In this document: positions 38,473 through 46,508 of the stretch, one piece after another
Numbering within the stretch: position 1 is the stretch's first letter
Layout of the letters: each line of letters starts with the position of its first letter
DNA from: Agrococcus lahaulensis DSM 17612
Lineage (GTDB): Bacteria > Actinomycetota > Actinomycetes > Actinomycetales > Microbacteriaceae
Direction of reading: 5' to 3'
NCBI RefSeq assembly: GCF_000425105.1
Contig: NZ_AULD01000005.1
Span: 186,001-250,000 of the forward strand
DNA length: 64,000 bases
Notes under the pieces: model-generated
Told to the model about the DNA's origin: nothing
The model's input: only the letters and a program-made list of their open reading frames with translations
The model's database searches: none
Translations under genes and position numbers: made by a program

Positions 38473-38502
38473 AACCTAGAGGGACGAGTCGGTCTCCGTC
38501 AA
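38473..38502 (-). promoter_or_regulatory. Sigma70-type promoter of the secreted-peptide operon
   Basis: Read on the reverse strand: -35 TTGACG (38497-38502), 18-base spacer, -10 TAGGTT (38473-38478). Transcription would begin near 38466, leaving a leader of about 46 bases before the ribosome site and GTG 38420. The rest of the gap up to 38641 shows no further gene. Confidence 0.6.
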
Positions 38503-38641
38503 TCAGTCGAGCGATATCCGTACGCGCACTGTGCGGCGCTTGCGCCCCGGAGCGCTTGAACCACTCAGACACCGCTTCCGTGAACCTCGACCCGATACGA
38601 GCCTCGGCGGCGGACGAGCGGAGGCACGAGATTGCGGCCGC

Positions 38642-39262
38642 TCAGCGCGTCCACTCCCGTACCCACTCGTGCATGACGATCGCCGCCGCCGCGGCCGCGT
38701 TGATCGACCGCGTCGAGCCGAACTGGCGGATCTGCACGTGCGCATCCGCGACCGCCATCGCCGCATCCGTGAGCCCGGGCCCCTCCTGCCCGAACAGCAG
38801 CACGCACCGCTCGGGCAGCGGCGCCGCGTCGACCGGCACCGACCCCTCCGTGTTGTCGACGGCCACGATCGCGAGGCCGGCGTCGCTCGCCCACGCCGCG
38901 AACGCATCCGTCGTCTCGTGGTGCTCGATGCGCTGGTAGCGGTCGGTCACCATCGCACCACGGCGGTTCCAGCGCCGCTTGCCGATGATGTGCACGGCGG
39001 ATGCGGAGAAGGCGTTGGCGGTGCGCACGATCGAGCCGATGTTGAGGTCGTGCTGCCAGTTCTCGATCGCGACGTGGAAGCCGTGGCGGCGCGAGTCGAG
39101 GTCGGCGACGATCGCCTCGAGCCGCCAGTAGCGGTAGCGGTCGACGACGTTGCGGCGGTCGCCGTGCTCGAGCAGCTCGGGGTCGAGGCGCTCGTCGTCG
39201 GGCCACGCGCCCGGCCACGGGCCGACGCCGACCTCGAGCTGGGGTTCGTCGGCGGGCTGCAC
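38642..39262 (-). CDS. TrmH/SpoU family RNA ribose methyltransferase
   Basis: 206-aa 2'-O-methyltransferase of the SPOUT superfamily. Motif 1 is NIGSIVRTANAF (about 75-86), motif 2 LLFGQEGPGL (about 154-163), and motif 3 QFGSTRSINAAAAAAI (about 179-194); these form the knotted SAM site. The target RNA (tRNA or rRNA) cannot be told from sequence. The start is GTG 39262, with TAGCCT six bases before it (leaderless). Confidence 0.9.
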   Translation of the reverse strand: MQPADEPQLEVGVGPWPGAWPDDERLDPELLEHGDRRNVVDRYRYWRLEAIVADLDSRRHGFHVAIENWQHDLNIGSIVRTANAFSASAVHIIGKRRWNRRGAMVTDRYQRIEHHETTDAFAAWASDAGLAIVAVDNTEGSVPVDAAPLPERCVLLFGQEGPGLTDAAMAVADAHVQIRQFGSTRSINAAAAAAIVMHEWVREWTR

Positions 39263-39279
39263 CGACCCAGGCTAGGCGC

Positions 39280-40239
39280 TCAGAGGATGAGGAACGGACC
39301 CGTCACGGGCGCCGGCTCGCGCTCGCGCCTGAGCGAGCGCGCCGGTCGCGCGACCAGCTTGGCGCTCAGGCTGCGCCCGCCGACCGCGATCGCCCAGCCG
39401 CTCGAGAGCGCGACGGCCCACCACGGCGGCCCGGGGATCTCGGGCATGGCGGCGGCTTCGGCTGTGGCCTCGGGGGTCGGGATGCGCTCCCCCACGACGA
39501 CGATGCGGTGGCTGTTGATGCCCAGCGGCGTGCAGGTGACGAGGCTCACCAGGTCGCGGCCCGACTCGGGCAGCAGCAGCTCGGTGTCGCCGGGCTCGAC
39601 GACCTGCACGTCACGCACCTGGTAGGTCAGCACCTCGCCGTAGACGTCGAGCTCGAACGTCTCGCCGACCGCGACCCGGTCGAGGTCGCTGAAGAGCACC
39701 GACTCCGGCAGGCCGCGGTGGCCCGTGAGCACGCTGTGCGTGCCGGGCCCGCCGACCGGGAGCGCGGAGCCGAGCAGGTGGCCGACGCCCTTCCGCAGCG
39801 TCTCCTCGTCGGTGCCGTGGTAGATCGGCAGGTCGACGTCGATGGAGGGGATGCGGATGCGTGCCATCACCTCGGCGGGACCGAGGTCGAGCTGCTCCTC
39901 GTACGCCGCGACGATCGCCCGCTGATCGCTGAGCGGCGTGCGGCCGTAGGGGTCGATGAGCGCGCCGCCCGTGAGGGTCTGGTTGTAGGCGCGGGCGGCA
40001 GTGAGCTCCTGCTCGCGGCCTTCGGGTCCGAGCTGCTCCATGACGTCGGCGTAGGCGCTCACGCGCTGCGACTGCTCGAGCTGCGAGAACCAGCTCGCGA
40101 TCGTCGGGTAGAGGAGGACCGCGATGCCAACCATCACCATCAGCGCGGCGACCAGCGAGGTCGCGCTCGCCTTCCGGCGGCGCTGCGGCGCGGCGGCGGC
40201 CGGGCTGGCCGGTGCCGGCGCTGCTGCGATGGCGGTCAT
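39280..40239 (-). CDS. Class C (pilin) sortase
   Basis: 319 aa. A short cytoplasmic start rich in Ala/Pro and basic RRRKAS, then a membrane helix (about 27-48), then the sortase domain. Catalytic residues are H174 (GHRG), C236 (VTCTP) and R245 (SHRIVV). A lid-type loop before the core (LIDPYGRTPLSDQ, about 97-109) and a second C-terminal helix mark class C, which cross-links pilins through isopeptide bonds. It follows the pilin genes on the same strand, past a strong hairpin. The ribosome site is GAGGAG before the ATG. Confidence 0.93.
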   Translation of the reverse strand: MTAIAAAPAPASPAAAAPQRRRKASATSLVAALMVMVGIAVLLYPTIASWFSQLEQSQRVSAYADVMEQLGPEGREQELTAARAYNQTLTGGALIDPYGRTPLSDQRAIVAAYEEQLDLGPAEVMARIRIPSIDVDLPIYHGTDEETLRKGVGHLLGSALPVGGPGTHSVLTGHRGLPESVLFSDLDRVAVGETFELDVYGEVLTYQVRDVQVVEPGDTELLLPESGRDLVSLVTCTPLGINSHRIVVVGERIPTPEATAEAAAMPEIPGPPWWAVALSSGWAIAVGGRSLSAKLVARPARSLRREREPAPVTGPFLIL

Positions 40240-40261
40240 GCTGCTCCTCGTGGAAAGGATC

Positions 40262-40303
40262 GAGCCCCCGCAGCGGCGGCTGGGGTCGCTGCTGCGGGGG
40301 CTC
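40262..40303 (-). terminator. Hairpin between the pilin and sortase genes
   Basis: GAGCCCCCGCAGC (40262-40274) and its exact complement GCTGCGGGGGCTC (40291-40303) flank a 16-base loop. On the transcribed strand it is followed by GATCCTTTCC, a weak U-containing stretch. Because the sortase gene lies directly downstream on the same strand, it more likely attenuates or protects the pilin message than ends it completely. Confidence 0.65.
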
Positions 40304-40311
40304 GGTCTGGA

Positions 40312-41781
40312 TCAGGCCTGGTTCTCGGCCTGGGTCTTGCGGCGGCGGAGCAGCACGAAGCCGAGCCCGCCGAGGATGAGGCCGGCGCCGCCGATCATGA
40401 AGGCGGCCTGGCCCGCGCCACCGGTGATGGGGAGCGTGTAGGCCGGCACCTGCGCGTTCGTGACCGTCAGCTCGATGTCCTCGTTCGTGCCCACGGGCAC
40501 GTCCACGGTCCACGACGACGTGCTGCCGATCTGGAACCCCGAGGGCGCGCGCTCCTCGCGGACGACGTACTGCGCGGAGCCGTCCACGTTCGTGCGGAGG
40601 CCGTGGATCGTCACGATGCCGTCCGCGCCCGATGTGAACTCGGTCACGCCGTTGATCGCGAGCGGGTTCGCGAAGCCCGTGTCCGTTGTGGCGTAGACGC
40701 TGAAGACAGCGCCCTGCAGCGGCGTCGCGGGGGCCGTCGCGTCGGTCTTGAGGATCTCGATGCCGCCCCAGTTCTCCACGACCTGGTTCGACGTGACGAC
40801 GCCGTTGCCGTTGACGACCACGCGACCGGTGTTGGCGACCTTGCCGTTGGACGTCATCGCGACGACGGTGGTGTCGATGGTCACCACGACCGCAGCACCG
40901 GGGTTGGCGCGCAGCGCGGAGACGCCCGCACCCTCGAAGGTGACGGTGACCGTGCCGCCCGCGGTCGCCGGAGCGGTGACGGAGAAGGCGGTGCTGGCGA
41001 GCGCGGTGCCCGCGACGCTGACGGTGGCGGAGCCCTCGACGTAGTCGAGCGTCGGATCGAGCGCGTCCTCGATCGCGTAGCTCGTGAGCGAGGTGTTCTG
41101 CGAGGCGATGGGAGCGCTGGACCGGATCGTCCAGGTCAGCTTCGAACCGAGGCCCTGGGGGGCGTAGCCCGAGACCTCCTTCGAGGCACCGATGACGGAG
41201 TTCTTCGGATAGACGTGCACGTCGTACTGCCACGTGTTGTTCTCGGCCTGCGGCACGGCGACGATGAAGGGCTCACCGGGGATCACGACGTTCGAGCTGC
41301 CGTTCGTAACGGTCGGGAGACCCAGTTCCTGCACGATGTACGCGCCCAGCGGGAGGCTCCCGAACTGCGCGACGCCCGCGCCGAGGGTGGCGTGCGTCGC
41401 CGTCGTCAGCTGGCGCGCGTCGCCGAGGGAGTAGTTGTCGGGGTTGGCGACGATGTCGCGCGCGCTCATCGCGGGCAGACCGGCCCAGTCAGCGTTGTCG
41501 CGCACGTCGAACGTGCCGATCTGCCGGACCTGGAACAGCACGCCGTTGATCGGCGTCTGGCCGGCGAGGTCGGCTGCCGAGAGCGGCGAACCGGTGCTCG
41601 TCGGGAGCGTCGTCGCGGGCTGCTCGTACTTGTGGATGACGATCGAGCCCTGGCGGTTCGTGTCGATGTTCGGGGCGGCGGAGGCGGGCAGAGCCCCGCC
41701 GAGGATCGTCACGGTCGCGATCGCGGCCGCTCCGAGGCCGGCGGCGATGCGCGCCGCGCGGCTCTTCTTGATGGTTGCCAT
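40312..41781 (-). CDS. Major pilin, LPXTG-anchored (SpaA/SpaH-like) with isopeptide domains
   Basis: 489 aa if started at ATG 41781. Signal peptide about 1-35 (KKSRAARIAAG then a hydrophobic stretch to ALPASA). The pilin motif YPKN at 191-194 holds the lysine (K193) that class C sortases join to the next subunit. A VVREERAPSGFQ stretch near the end is the E-box. LPITG (450-454), a hydrophobic helix and the basic tail RRRK form the sorting signal. AGAAGGG lies some ten bases upstream of the ATG, so internal starting is possible; but the frame is also open straight through from the pilin upstream (see the next entry). Confidence 0.88.
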   Translation of the reverse strand: MATIKKSRAARIAAGLGAAAIATVTILGGALPASAAPNIDTNRQGSIVIHKYEQPATTLPTSTGSPLSAADLAGQTPINGVLFQVRQIGTFDVRDNADWAGLPAMSARDIVANPDNYSLGDARQLTTATHATLGAGVAQFGSLPLGAYIVQELGLPTVTNGSSNVVIPGEPFIVAVPQAENNTWQYDVHVYPKNSVIGASKEVSGYAPQGLGSKLTWTIRSSAPIASQNTSLTSYAIEDALDPTLDYVEGSATVSVAGTALASTAFSVTAPATAGGTVTVTFEGAGVSALRANPGAAVVVTIDTTVVAMTSNGKVANTGRVVVNGNGVVTSNQVVENWGGIEILKTDATAPATPLQGAVFSVYATTDTGFANPLAINGVTEFTSGADGIVTIHGLRTNVDGSAQYVVREERAPSGFQIGSTSSWTVDVPVGTNEDIELTVTNAQVPAYTLPITGGAGQAAFMIGGAGLILGGLGFVLLRRRKTQAENQA

Positions 41782-44700
41782 GGCGGCAGTTCCCTTCTGG
41801 ATTCGTGCAGAGAGCAAGCTGATGGACGGGGGCTTGACGGTGGGGCTCTCGGGGAGTCCCGGTTCGCGCTGCGCCGAGCGGCGCGAGCGGAAGATCATGA
41901 GCGCGAGGGCGAGGAGCAGCAGCGCTCCGCCGCCGATCACGTAGGTGTCGGAGCCGATGCCGCCAGTGAGCGGGAGGACGAGCGCCGGCGGAGCCGCATT
42001 GACGAATCGGTAGACGTCATGGCTGCCCGCTGCCGGGGCCTGGATCGCTTCGCGATCGATGCCGACCCACGTGCCGTCTGGCATCTGGCGCTGGACCGCG
42101 AGTTGCAGGTAGGCGTAGTCACTCCGCTCGCTGAGCGAGTAGGTGTGCTCCGGTCGCGCTTCGAATGTGTTGGTCTCGACATCGCCGGCACCGTTCGCCT
42201 CGAAGACGTGAAGATCGAGCTCGGGGTGCTGCGCGGGAGTCGCGCGCATGGTGAACCAGCTCGCATCGAGCCCGCCAGGGAACTGCTCGGTCGAGATCAC
42301 CTTGAGCAGCGTGATCCGGGCGGTCCTCTGCGTCACCTCACAGCGAACGTGCTGGCCGAGCGGCACCACGACGAGCGCGTTGCCGGACTCGATGCTCTCC
42401 CCCGGCGCATCGTCCCGACTGACAAGCAGACAGTCCCAGTCGCTCGGGATGTAGGTGTCTGCGCCACCACGGCTCGCGAGCTCGAACGTTCCCGGGCTGA
42501 CCTGTCTGGCAGTGCCGGACTCGAAGCTGAGCGCAGCGCCGCCTACAGGAGTCGCAGTCAGTGCCCAGGACAGCGGACCGGCGTCACCTTCCACGTGGTT
42601 TACAAGCGTGAGAGTGGTGTCGCAGGTGACGTAGTTCGTGACCGTGATCGTGGTGTGCCCTCGCGTCAGTGCGATCGGCTGCGACGTCGGCTGGGGTTCC
42701 TCGCGACCCTCTACCGAAACGGATACGTCATCCAAGCGGCACGACGCACCGCCGAAGGTCGTCGTCGTCTCGGTGACGGTCACGGAGACGCCAGGACTGT
42801 AGCCGTCCCTCAGCTCGCTCCACGTGACGTCCTCGAGCGCTCCATCAGTGCCAGTGATCTCTGCTGCAGCTTCGAAGCCAGCGGGACGGTCCTCGTGGTC
42901 CAGCACGGGGCCACCGTTCAGGACCCAATGCTTCTCGAGCGTGACGGCGACAGCCACTGGGGTCTCGACTAGGGCGTTAGCGGTCAGCATGTGGGCACCG
43001 GAGATGGCCGTGGCCGACGCTTGGTTGACGAGCTTCTGACCGCGCCGGGCCTCGTTGAGCCTCACCTGCAGGCTCAGCACGACCGACGCGCCGGGTGAGA
43101 GCTGTCCCGAACCGACCCACCTCAGTTGGTTGCCCGTCGGGCCGGAGAGCGTGCCGGAGGCCGAAGCCGCTGCGGAGTTCTCGACATAGGTAGCGCCGTT
43201 CAGGACGTCCGTCAGATTGTCCGTGATCGTCGGGGCCGAGAGAGGCAGGCGACCGCTGTTGGTGAGAGTGATGTCGTACCGAACGTTCTGAGCGGCCGTG
43301 CCCACTGTGCCGGCGGAAAGATCAGAGGTCTTTTCCAACCGGATCTGAGGCGCCGCCAGCCGAATCGGGTGATCTTCGACCTCTCCGCTCGTCGTGAATC
43401 CAGTCGGGGTCAGAGACGTGCCGGCATTCGCGATGCGGACGCGCAGGTAGGTCGAACTGGCATCGGTGGCGGGCACGACATCCGTCGGGATGGTCCACGT
43501 GAGCGTCGCTCGCATCTGCGTACCGCCGGACGGGAGTTCGCATACTCCGGACGCCGAGGCCTCGCCCGCGCTGAAGACGCCGTCCCCGTTGAAGTCGATC
43601 CAGCCCTGGACGGCCGCGCGTTGTTGCACCGCGGTGGGCCCAATGCAGCTAACAGATATCGACTGCTGCGAGAGCGGCGACGCGTACAGGTCCACCGTCC
43701 GCTGTCCTGTGACTGTCCGGCTCGTGGCGTCCGTGAAACCAAAGGTCGCGTCTTCGTCGTCGGGGGCCCCGGCAAGGTCGTCCGCCGTACCGAGCGAGCC
43801 TGCCGGGTAGGCGCTATCGGCGTCGATGTGGGTGCCGAGACGGAGAGCGGGTGCGGTCTGCGACGCAAGCACATAGCTCGGACCGAAGACAGACGTCAGC
43901 CCGTCCTCCCATCCACAGATGATGATGAGGGTGCACGACCATGACCGTCGCACCACCTCGCCGCCGATCCAGCCAGGCTGGAATGCAGCAGCGGCATGAC
44001 CGTAGCTCTCGGGAGCATCACCAAAATCCATGGGCAGGATGACTCCAAGTGCGATCGCACTCTTCCCTCCTCCGACGACGGCCACATCAGCAAGACGCGA
44101 GGCCCCCTGTGCGAGCGCTACGACGGTCGGGCCGGCGTTGCAGTCGGCATTCGCGACAGCGCCTCGGAGCTCGAGCCGACCTTCCACAGCGGCCGGCTGA
44201 ATCACCCGGGTCGCCTGTGTGCAGCCACCATCGCGATAGGTGTCCAGGATCCGCCAGGTGCTGCCAGCTGGCGCCGTCGCTGCTACGTACTCGTCGTTTC
44301 GCGACTGCTCTGCGTCGGCGAACACCAGGCCCCCGAGAGGCAAGTTCTGCTCGCCCCGCATCGCCACGCAGGAGACGTCGAAGGTGGCGCTTCCGCGATC
44401 CGCCGCGTTCGCCAGTCCTACAAGGCGGTCGTTACCGGGAGCCGTTGTCGAGCTCCAGTAGAGCTGGTTGAAGCCAGCCTTCGACCAAGCCGTCGGTCGA
44501 TACGGGACGAGCGCTTCGCTCGCAGTCAGCCCGCTCAGCGTGCACGTGACGGTGATCTGCTGGCCGGCGGCCACAACCGCGTGGGTGTACGAACCGTTCG
44601 CGATCGCCCTTGCGGGGTTCCACTCAATCCACTCGATCGCTGGCCCGTGCGTGCTGGCTCCACCACGAGCGACTGCTGCCTGTGCTTCAGTGGCGAGCGG

Positions 44701-44805
44701 CAGCGGGGACAGCGGAAGGATGAATCCGGCAACCACACCGAGCACAAGCATCCCGATCGTCGCGCTCATCGAGCGGCGTCGGGCTGCGAAAGTGCGGGCG
44801 CGCAT
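40312..44805 (-). CDS. Continuous frame joining a CshA/DUF11-type tip pilin to the major pilin
   Basis: From ATG 44805 (GAGGAG upstream) the frame runs 1497 codons with no stop. Residues 1-45 are a signal peptide (RARTFAARRRS, hydrophobic, EAQA). The adhesin part has a CshA-like N-terminal domain ending near FGDAPESYG, a GEVEDHP segment, DUF11 repeats, and several Ig-like domains. LPLTG at 944-948, a helix and RSRRSAQR make a complete sorting signal. Then about 37 residues of linker lead to M1009, where the major pilin with its own signal peptide begins. The linker uses codons rare in this genome (TTG, TCT, GCA, CGA). Stop loss or a real polyprotein are both possible. The adhesin half has visibly lower third-position G/C. 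Confidence 0.75.
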   Translation of the reverse strand: MRARTFAARRRSMSATIGMLVLGVVAGFILPLSPLPLATEAQAAVARGGASTHGPAIEWIEWNPARAIANGSYTHAVVAAGQQITVTCTLSGLTASEALVPYRPTAWSKAGFNQLYWSSTTAPGNDRLVGLANAADRGSATFDVSCVAMRGEQNLPLGGLVFADAEQSRNDEYVAATAPAGSTWRILDTYRDGGCTQATRVIQPAAVEGRLELRGAVANADCNAGPTVVALAQGASRLADVAVVGGGKSAIALGVILPMDFGDAPESYGHAAAAFQPGWIGGEVVRRSWSCTLIIICGWEDGLTSVFGPSYVLASQTAPALRLGTHIDADSAYPAGSLGTADDLAGAPDDEDATFGFTDATSRTVTGQRTVDLYASPLSQQSISVSCIGPTAVQQRAAVQGWIDFNGDGVFSAGEASASGVCELPSGGTQMRATLTWTIPTDVVPATDASSTYLRVRIANAGTSLTPTGFTTSGEVEDHPIRLAAPQIRLEKTSDLSAGTVGTAAQNVRYDITLTNSGRLPLSAPTITDNLTDVLNGATYVENSAAASASGTLSGPTGNQLRWVGSGQLSPGASVVLSLQVRLNEARRGQKLVNQASATAISGAHMLTANALVETPVAVAVTLEKHWVLNGGPVLDHEDRPAGFEAAAEITGTDGALEDVTWSELRDGYSPGVSVTVTETTTTFGGASCRLDDVSVSVEGREEPQPTSQPIALTRGHTTITVTNYVTCDTTLTLVNHVEGDAGPLSWALTATPVGGAALSFESGTARQVSPGTFELASRGGADTYIPSDWDCLLVSRDDAPGESIESGNALVVVPLGQHVRCEVTQRTARITLLKVISTEQFPGGLDASWFTMRATPAQHPELDLHVFEANGAGDVETNTFEARPEHTYSLSERSDYAYLQLAVQRQMPDGTWVGIDREAIQAPAAGSHDVYRFVNAAPPALVLPLTGGIGSDTYVIGGGALLLLALALMIFRSRRSAQREPGLPESPTVKPPSISLLSARIQKGTAAMATIKKSRAARIAAGLGAAAIATVTILGGALPASAAPNIDTNRQGSIVIHKYEQPATTLPTSTGSPLSAADLAGQTPINGVLFQVRQIGTFDVRDNADWAGLPAMSARDIVANPDNYSLGDARQLTTATHATLGAGVAQFGSLPLGAYIVQELGLPTVTNGSSNVVIPGEPFIVAVPQAENNTWQYDVHVYPKNSVIGASKEVSGYAPQGLGSKLTWTIRSSAPIASQNTSLTSYAIEDALDPTLDYVEGSATVSVAGTALASTAFSVTAPATAGGTVTVTFEGAGVSALRANPGAAVVVTIDTTVVAMTSNGKVANTGRVVVNGNGVVTSNQVVENWGGIEILKTDATAPATPLQGAVFSVYATTDTGFANPLAINGVTEFTSGADGIVTIHGLRTNVDGSAQYVVREERAPSGFQIGSTSSWTVDVPVGTNEDIELTVTNAQVPAYTLPITGGAGQAAFMIGGAGLILGGLGFVLLRRRKTQAENQA

Positions 44806-44905
44806 GCGGATTCTGCTCCTCGTGACGGAGTGAAGAAGGGACGGGGCACCGGAGGCACGGCCAGCTCTCGCTAGGCGGCGCGGTGCCCTCCGGTGGGATG
44901 TCTCC

Positions 44906-44926
44906 AACGTATTGAGTCGAACTCAA
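44906..44926 (-). promoter_or_regulatory. Palindrome and -10 box upstream of the pilin genes
   Basis: TTGAGT-CGA-ACTCAA (44912-44926) is a perfect palindrome with a 3-base centre. On the reverse strand it abuts TACGTT (44906-44911), a possible -10, so it would occupy the spacer of the pilin promoter. The rest of the 243-base gap to 45048 holds a bulged hairpin (44955-44980, CTGAGTTTCG...CGAAACCTCAG) and the start-proximal -10 of the next gene; no coding sequence. Confidence 0.45.
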
Positions 44927-45036
44927 GTAACCGGTTCCAAAGCCGCAATGGCGGCTGAGTTTCGCTTGACGAAACCTCAGCATCCTCCAAAGTCGCTTCA
45001 AAATCGAAGCATCAGACATCGCAACAGACTTGCCCA

Positions 45037-45048
45037 TACGCTGTTTGC
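45037..45048 (+). promoter_or_regulatory. Leaderless promoter of the HAD gene
   Basis: TACGCT at 45037-45042 and a six-base spacer end at the ATG at 45049. Confidence 0.5.
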
Positions 45049-45867
45049 ATGCGCACCAGGGCAGACATCGAGTGCTGGCTCACCGACATGGACGGCGTGC
45101 TCGTCAAGGAGGAGCACCCGCTCCCGGGCGCGCAAGAGCTGCTCGAGCAGTGGCAGTCGCAGGGCGTCGAGTTCCTCGTGCTCACGAACAACTCGATCTT
45201 CACGCCCCGCGACCTCTCAGCGCGCCTGCGCGCATCCGGCCTCGTCGTGCCTGAGGAGCGCATCTGGACGAGCGCGCTCGCGACCGCCGATTTCTTGCAC
45301 GACCAGATGCCGGGCGGCTCGGCCTACGTGATCGGCGAGGCGGGCCTCATCACCGCGCTGCACGACGCGGGCTTCACCATGACCGACACCGATCCCGACT
45401 TCGTCGTCGTGGGCGAGACCCGCTCCTACTCGTTCGAGGCGATCACGAAGGCGATCCGGCTCATCGCCGACGGCGCCCGCTTCATCTCGACGAACCCCGA
45501 CGCGACGGGCCCGAGCGAGGCCGGCATCCTGCCCGCGACCGGCGCGATCAACGCGCTCATCACGAAAGCGACCGGTCGCGTGCCCTACATCGTCGGCAAG
45601 CCCAATCCGATGATGTTCCGCTCGGCGCTCAACAAGATCGGCGCGCACTCCGAAGTCACCGGCATGATCGGCGACCGCATGGACACCGACATCGTCGCCG
45701 GCATGGAGGCGGGCCTCCACACCGTGCTCGTCATGACCGGCATCTCGAACGCCGCGCTCGTCGAGACCTACCCGTTCCGGCCCGACGAGATGCTCGCGGG
45801 CGTGCACGAGCTCGTCGAGCGCGCCCCCGTCGAGTCAGAGCTCGACGAGCCGCACGTCGACGTCTGA
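45049..45867 (+). CDS. HAD-IIA family phosphatase (NagD-like)
   Basis: 272 aa. Motif I is DMDGVL (about 12-17), with the nucleophile Asp; motif II is in LTNNS (about 45-49), and motif III/IV are the lysine of VGKPNPMMF (about 183-191) with IGDRMDTDIVAG (about 205-216). The cap lies between, as in class IIA. Relatives act on small sugar or nucleotide phosphates; the substrate is not visible. The 3' end is convergent with the unknown membrane gene. Confidence 0.9.
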   Translation: MRTRADIECWLTDMDGVLVKEEHPLPGAQELLEQWQSQGVEFLVLTNNSIFTPRDLSARLRASGLVVPEERIWTSALATADFLHDQMPGGSAYVIGEAGLITALHDAGFTMTDTDPDFVVVGETRSYSFEAITKAIRLIADGARFISTNPDATGPSEAGILPATGAINALITKATGRVPYIVGKPNPMMFRSALNKIGAHSEVTGMIGDRMDTDIVAGMEAGLHTVLVMTGISNAALVETYPFRPDEMLAGVHELVERAPVESELDEPHVDV

Positions 45868-45908
45868 CGGGTCGACGGCACGACGGATGCGGTGAGGCCG
45901 TCGGGCCC

Positions 45909-46508
45909 TCAAGCCTCTGAGAGCAGGCGCACGACGTTGGCCGCGAAGAAGCCCCCGCCGGTCGCGACGGCGACGGCGGCGGGCGCGACGAGCTGGTCGA
46001 GCGGCCGGTGCGGCACCTCGCGCGCGTCGAGCCCGTCGAGCCGGATCCAGCCGAACAGCGCCGCCCTCCCCCGCCGCACGACCATGCTCGCGAGCGCGAG
46101 CGCCGCGACAGCGGCCGCCGCCGAGACGAGCAGCCACACCCACGGGATGCTCGCGCCCGGCGCGGCCTGGAACGGCGCGAGCGCGAGCGCGCCGAGCATG
46201 ACCGGCAGCACCCACCACGTGGTCGGCGGGCCGAAGCCGCGCGCGACGACGATGGAGAGCAGCGCCGCGACGCCGAGCACGACGACGCCCATGAGCAGGC
46301 CGCCCCAGCCGACCACCTGGCAGACCGTGGCGGAGTGGATGCCGCACGCGCCGTCGTCGAACGAGATGAGCAGCCCGCCGGCCTTCGCCGCCGCCGCCGC
46401 GCCGTAGCCGACGGCCGCCCAGGAGGTCAGCAGCCCGAGCCAGCCCGTGCCCGGCTCGCCGGCGACGATGCGCGGCGGCGGCTTCAAGAGGCGATCGGCG
46501 AGGCTCAC
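45909..46508 (-). CDS. Membrane protein of unknown function
   Basis: 199 aa with about five hydrophobic helices (near 23-47, 63-91, 96-120, 122-146 and 172-195). A Cys pair in DDGACGIHSATVC (about 51-63) faces the loop between helices 1 and 2 and could form a disulfide. No family recognised. Its GTG start overlaps the stop of the upstream flavoprotein gene (GTGA), so the two are cotranslated; a membrane partner of that flavoprotein is possible. Confidence 0.65.
   Translation of the reverse strand: MSLADRLLKPPPRIVAGEPGTGWLGLLTSWAAVGYGAAAAAKAGGLLISFDDGACGIHSATVCQVVGWGGLLMGVVVLGVAALLSIVVARGFGPPTTWWVLPVMLGALALAPFQAAPGASIPWVWLLVSAAAAVAALALASMVVRRGRAALFGWIRLDGLDAREVPHRPLDQLVAPAAVAVATGGGFFAANVVRLLSEA

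Noticed and set aside
37826-38502. Lactococcin 972-type bacteriocin
   Set aside because: The size and secretion fit, but the typical tyrosine/histidine-rich conserved core and the adjacent ABC transporter are missing.
39508-42972. 1154-codon forward frame across the sortase and pilins
   Set aside because: It spans two real reverse-strand genes whose motifs (sortase Cys/His/Arg, LPXTG) are certain. The forward product has no domain and is biased in composition.
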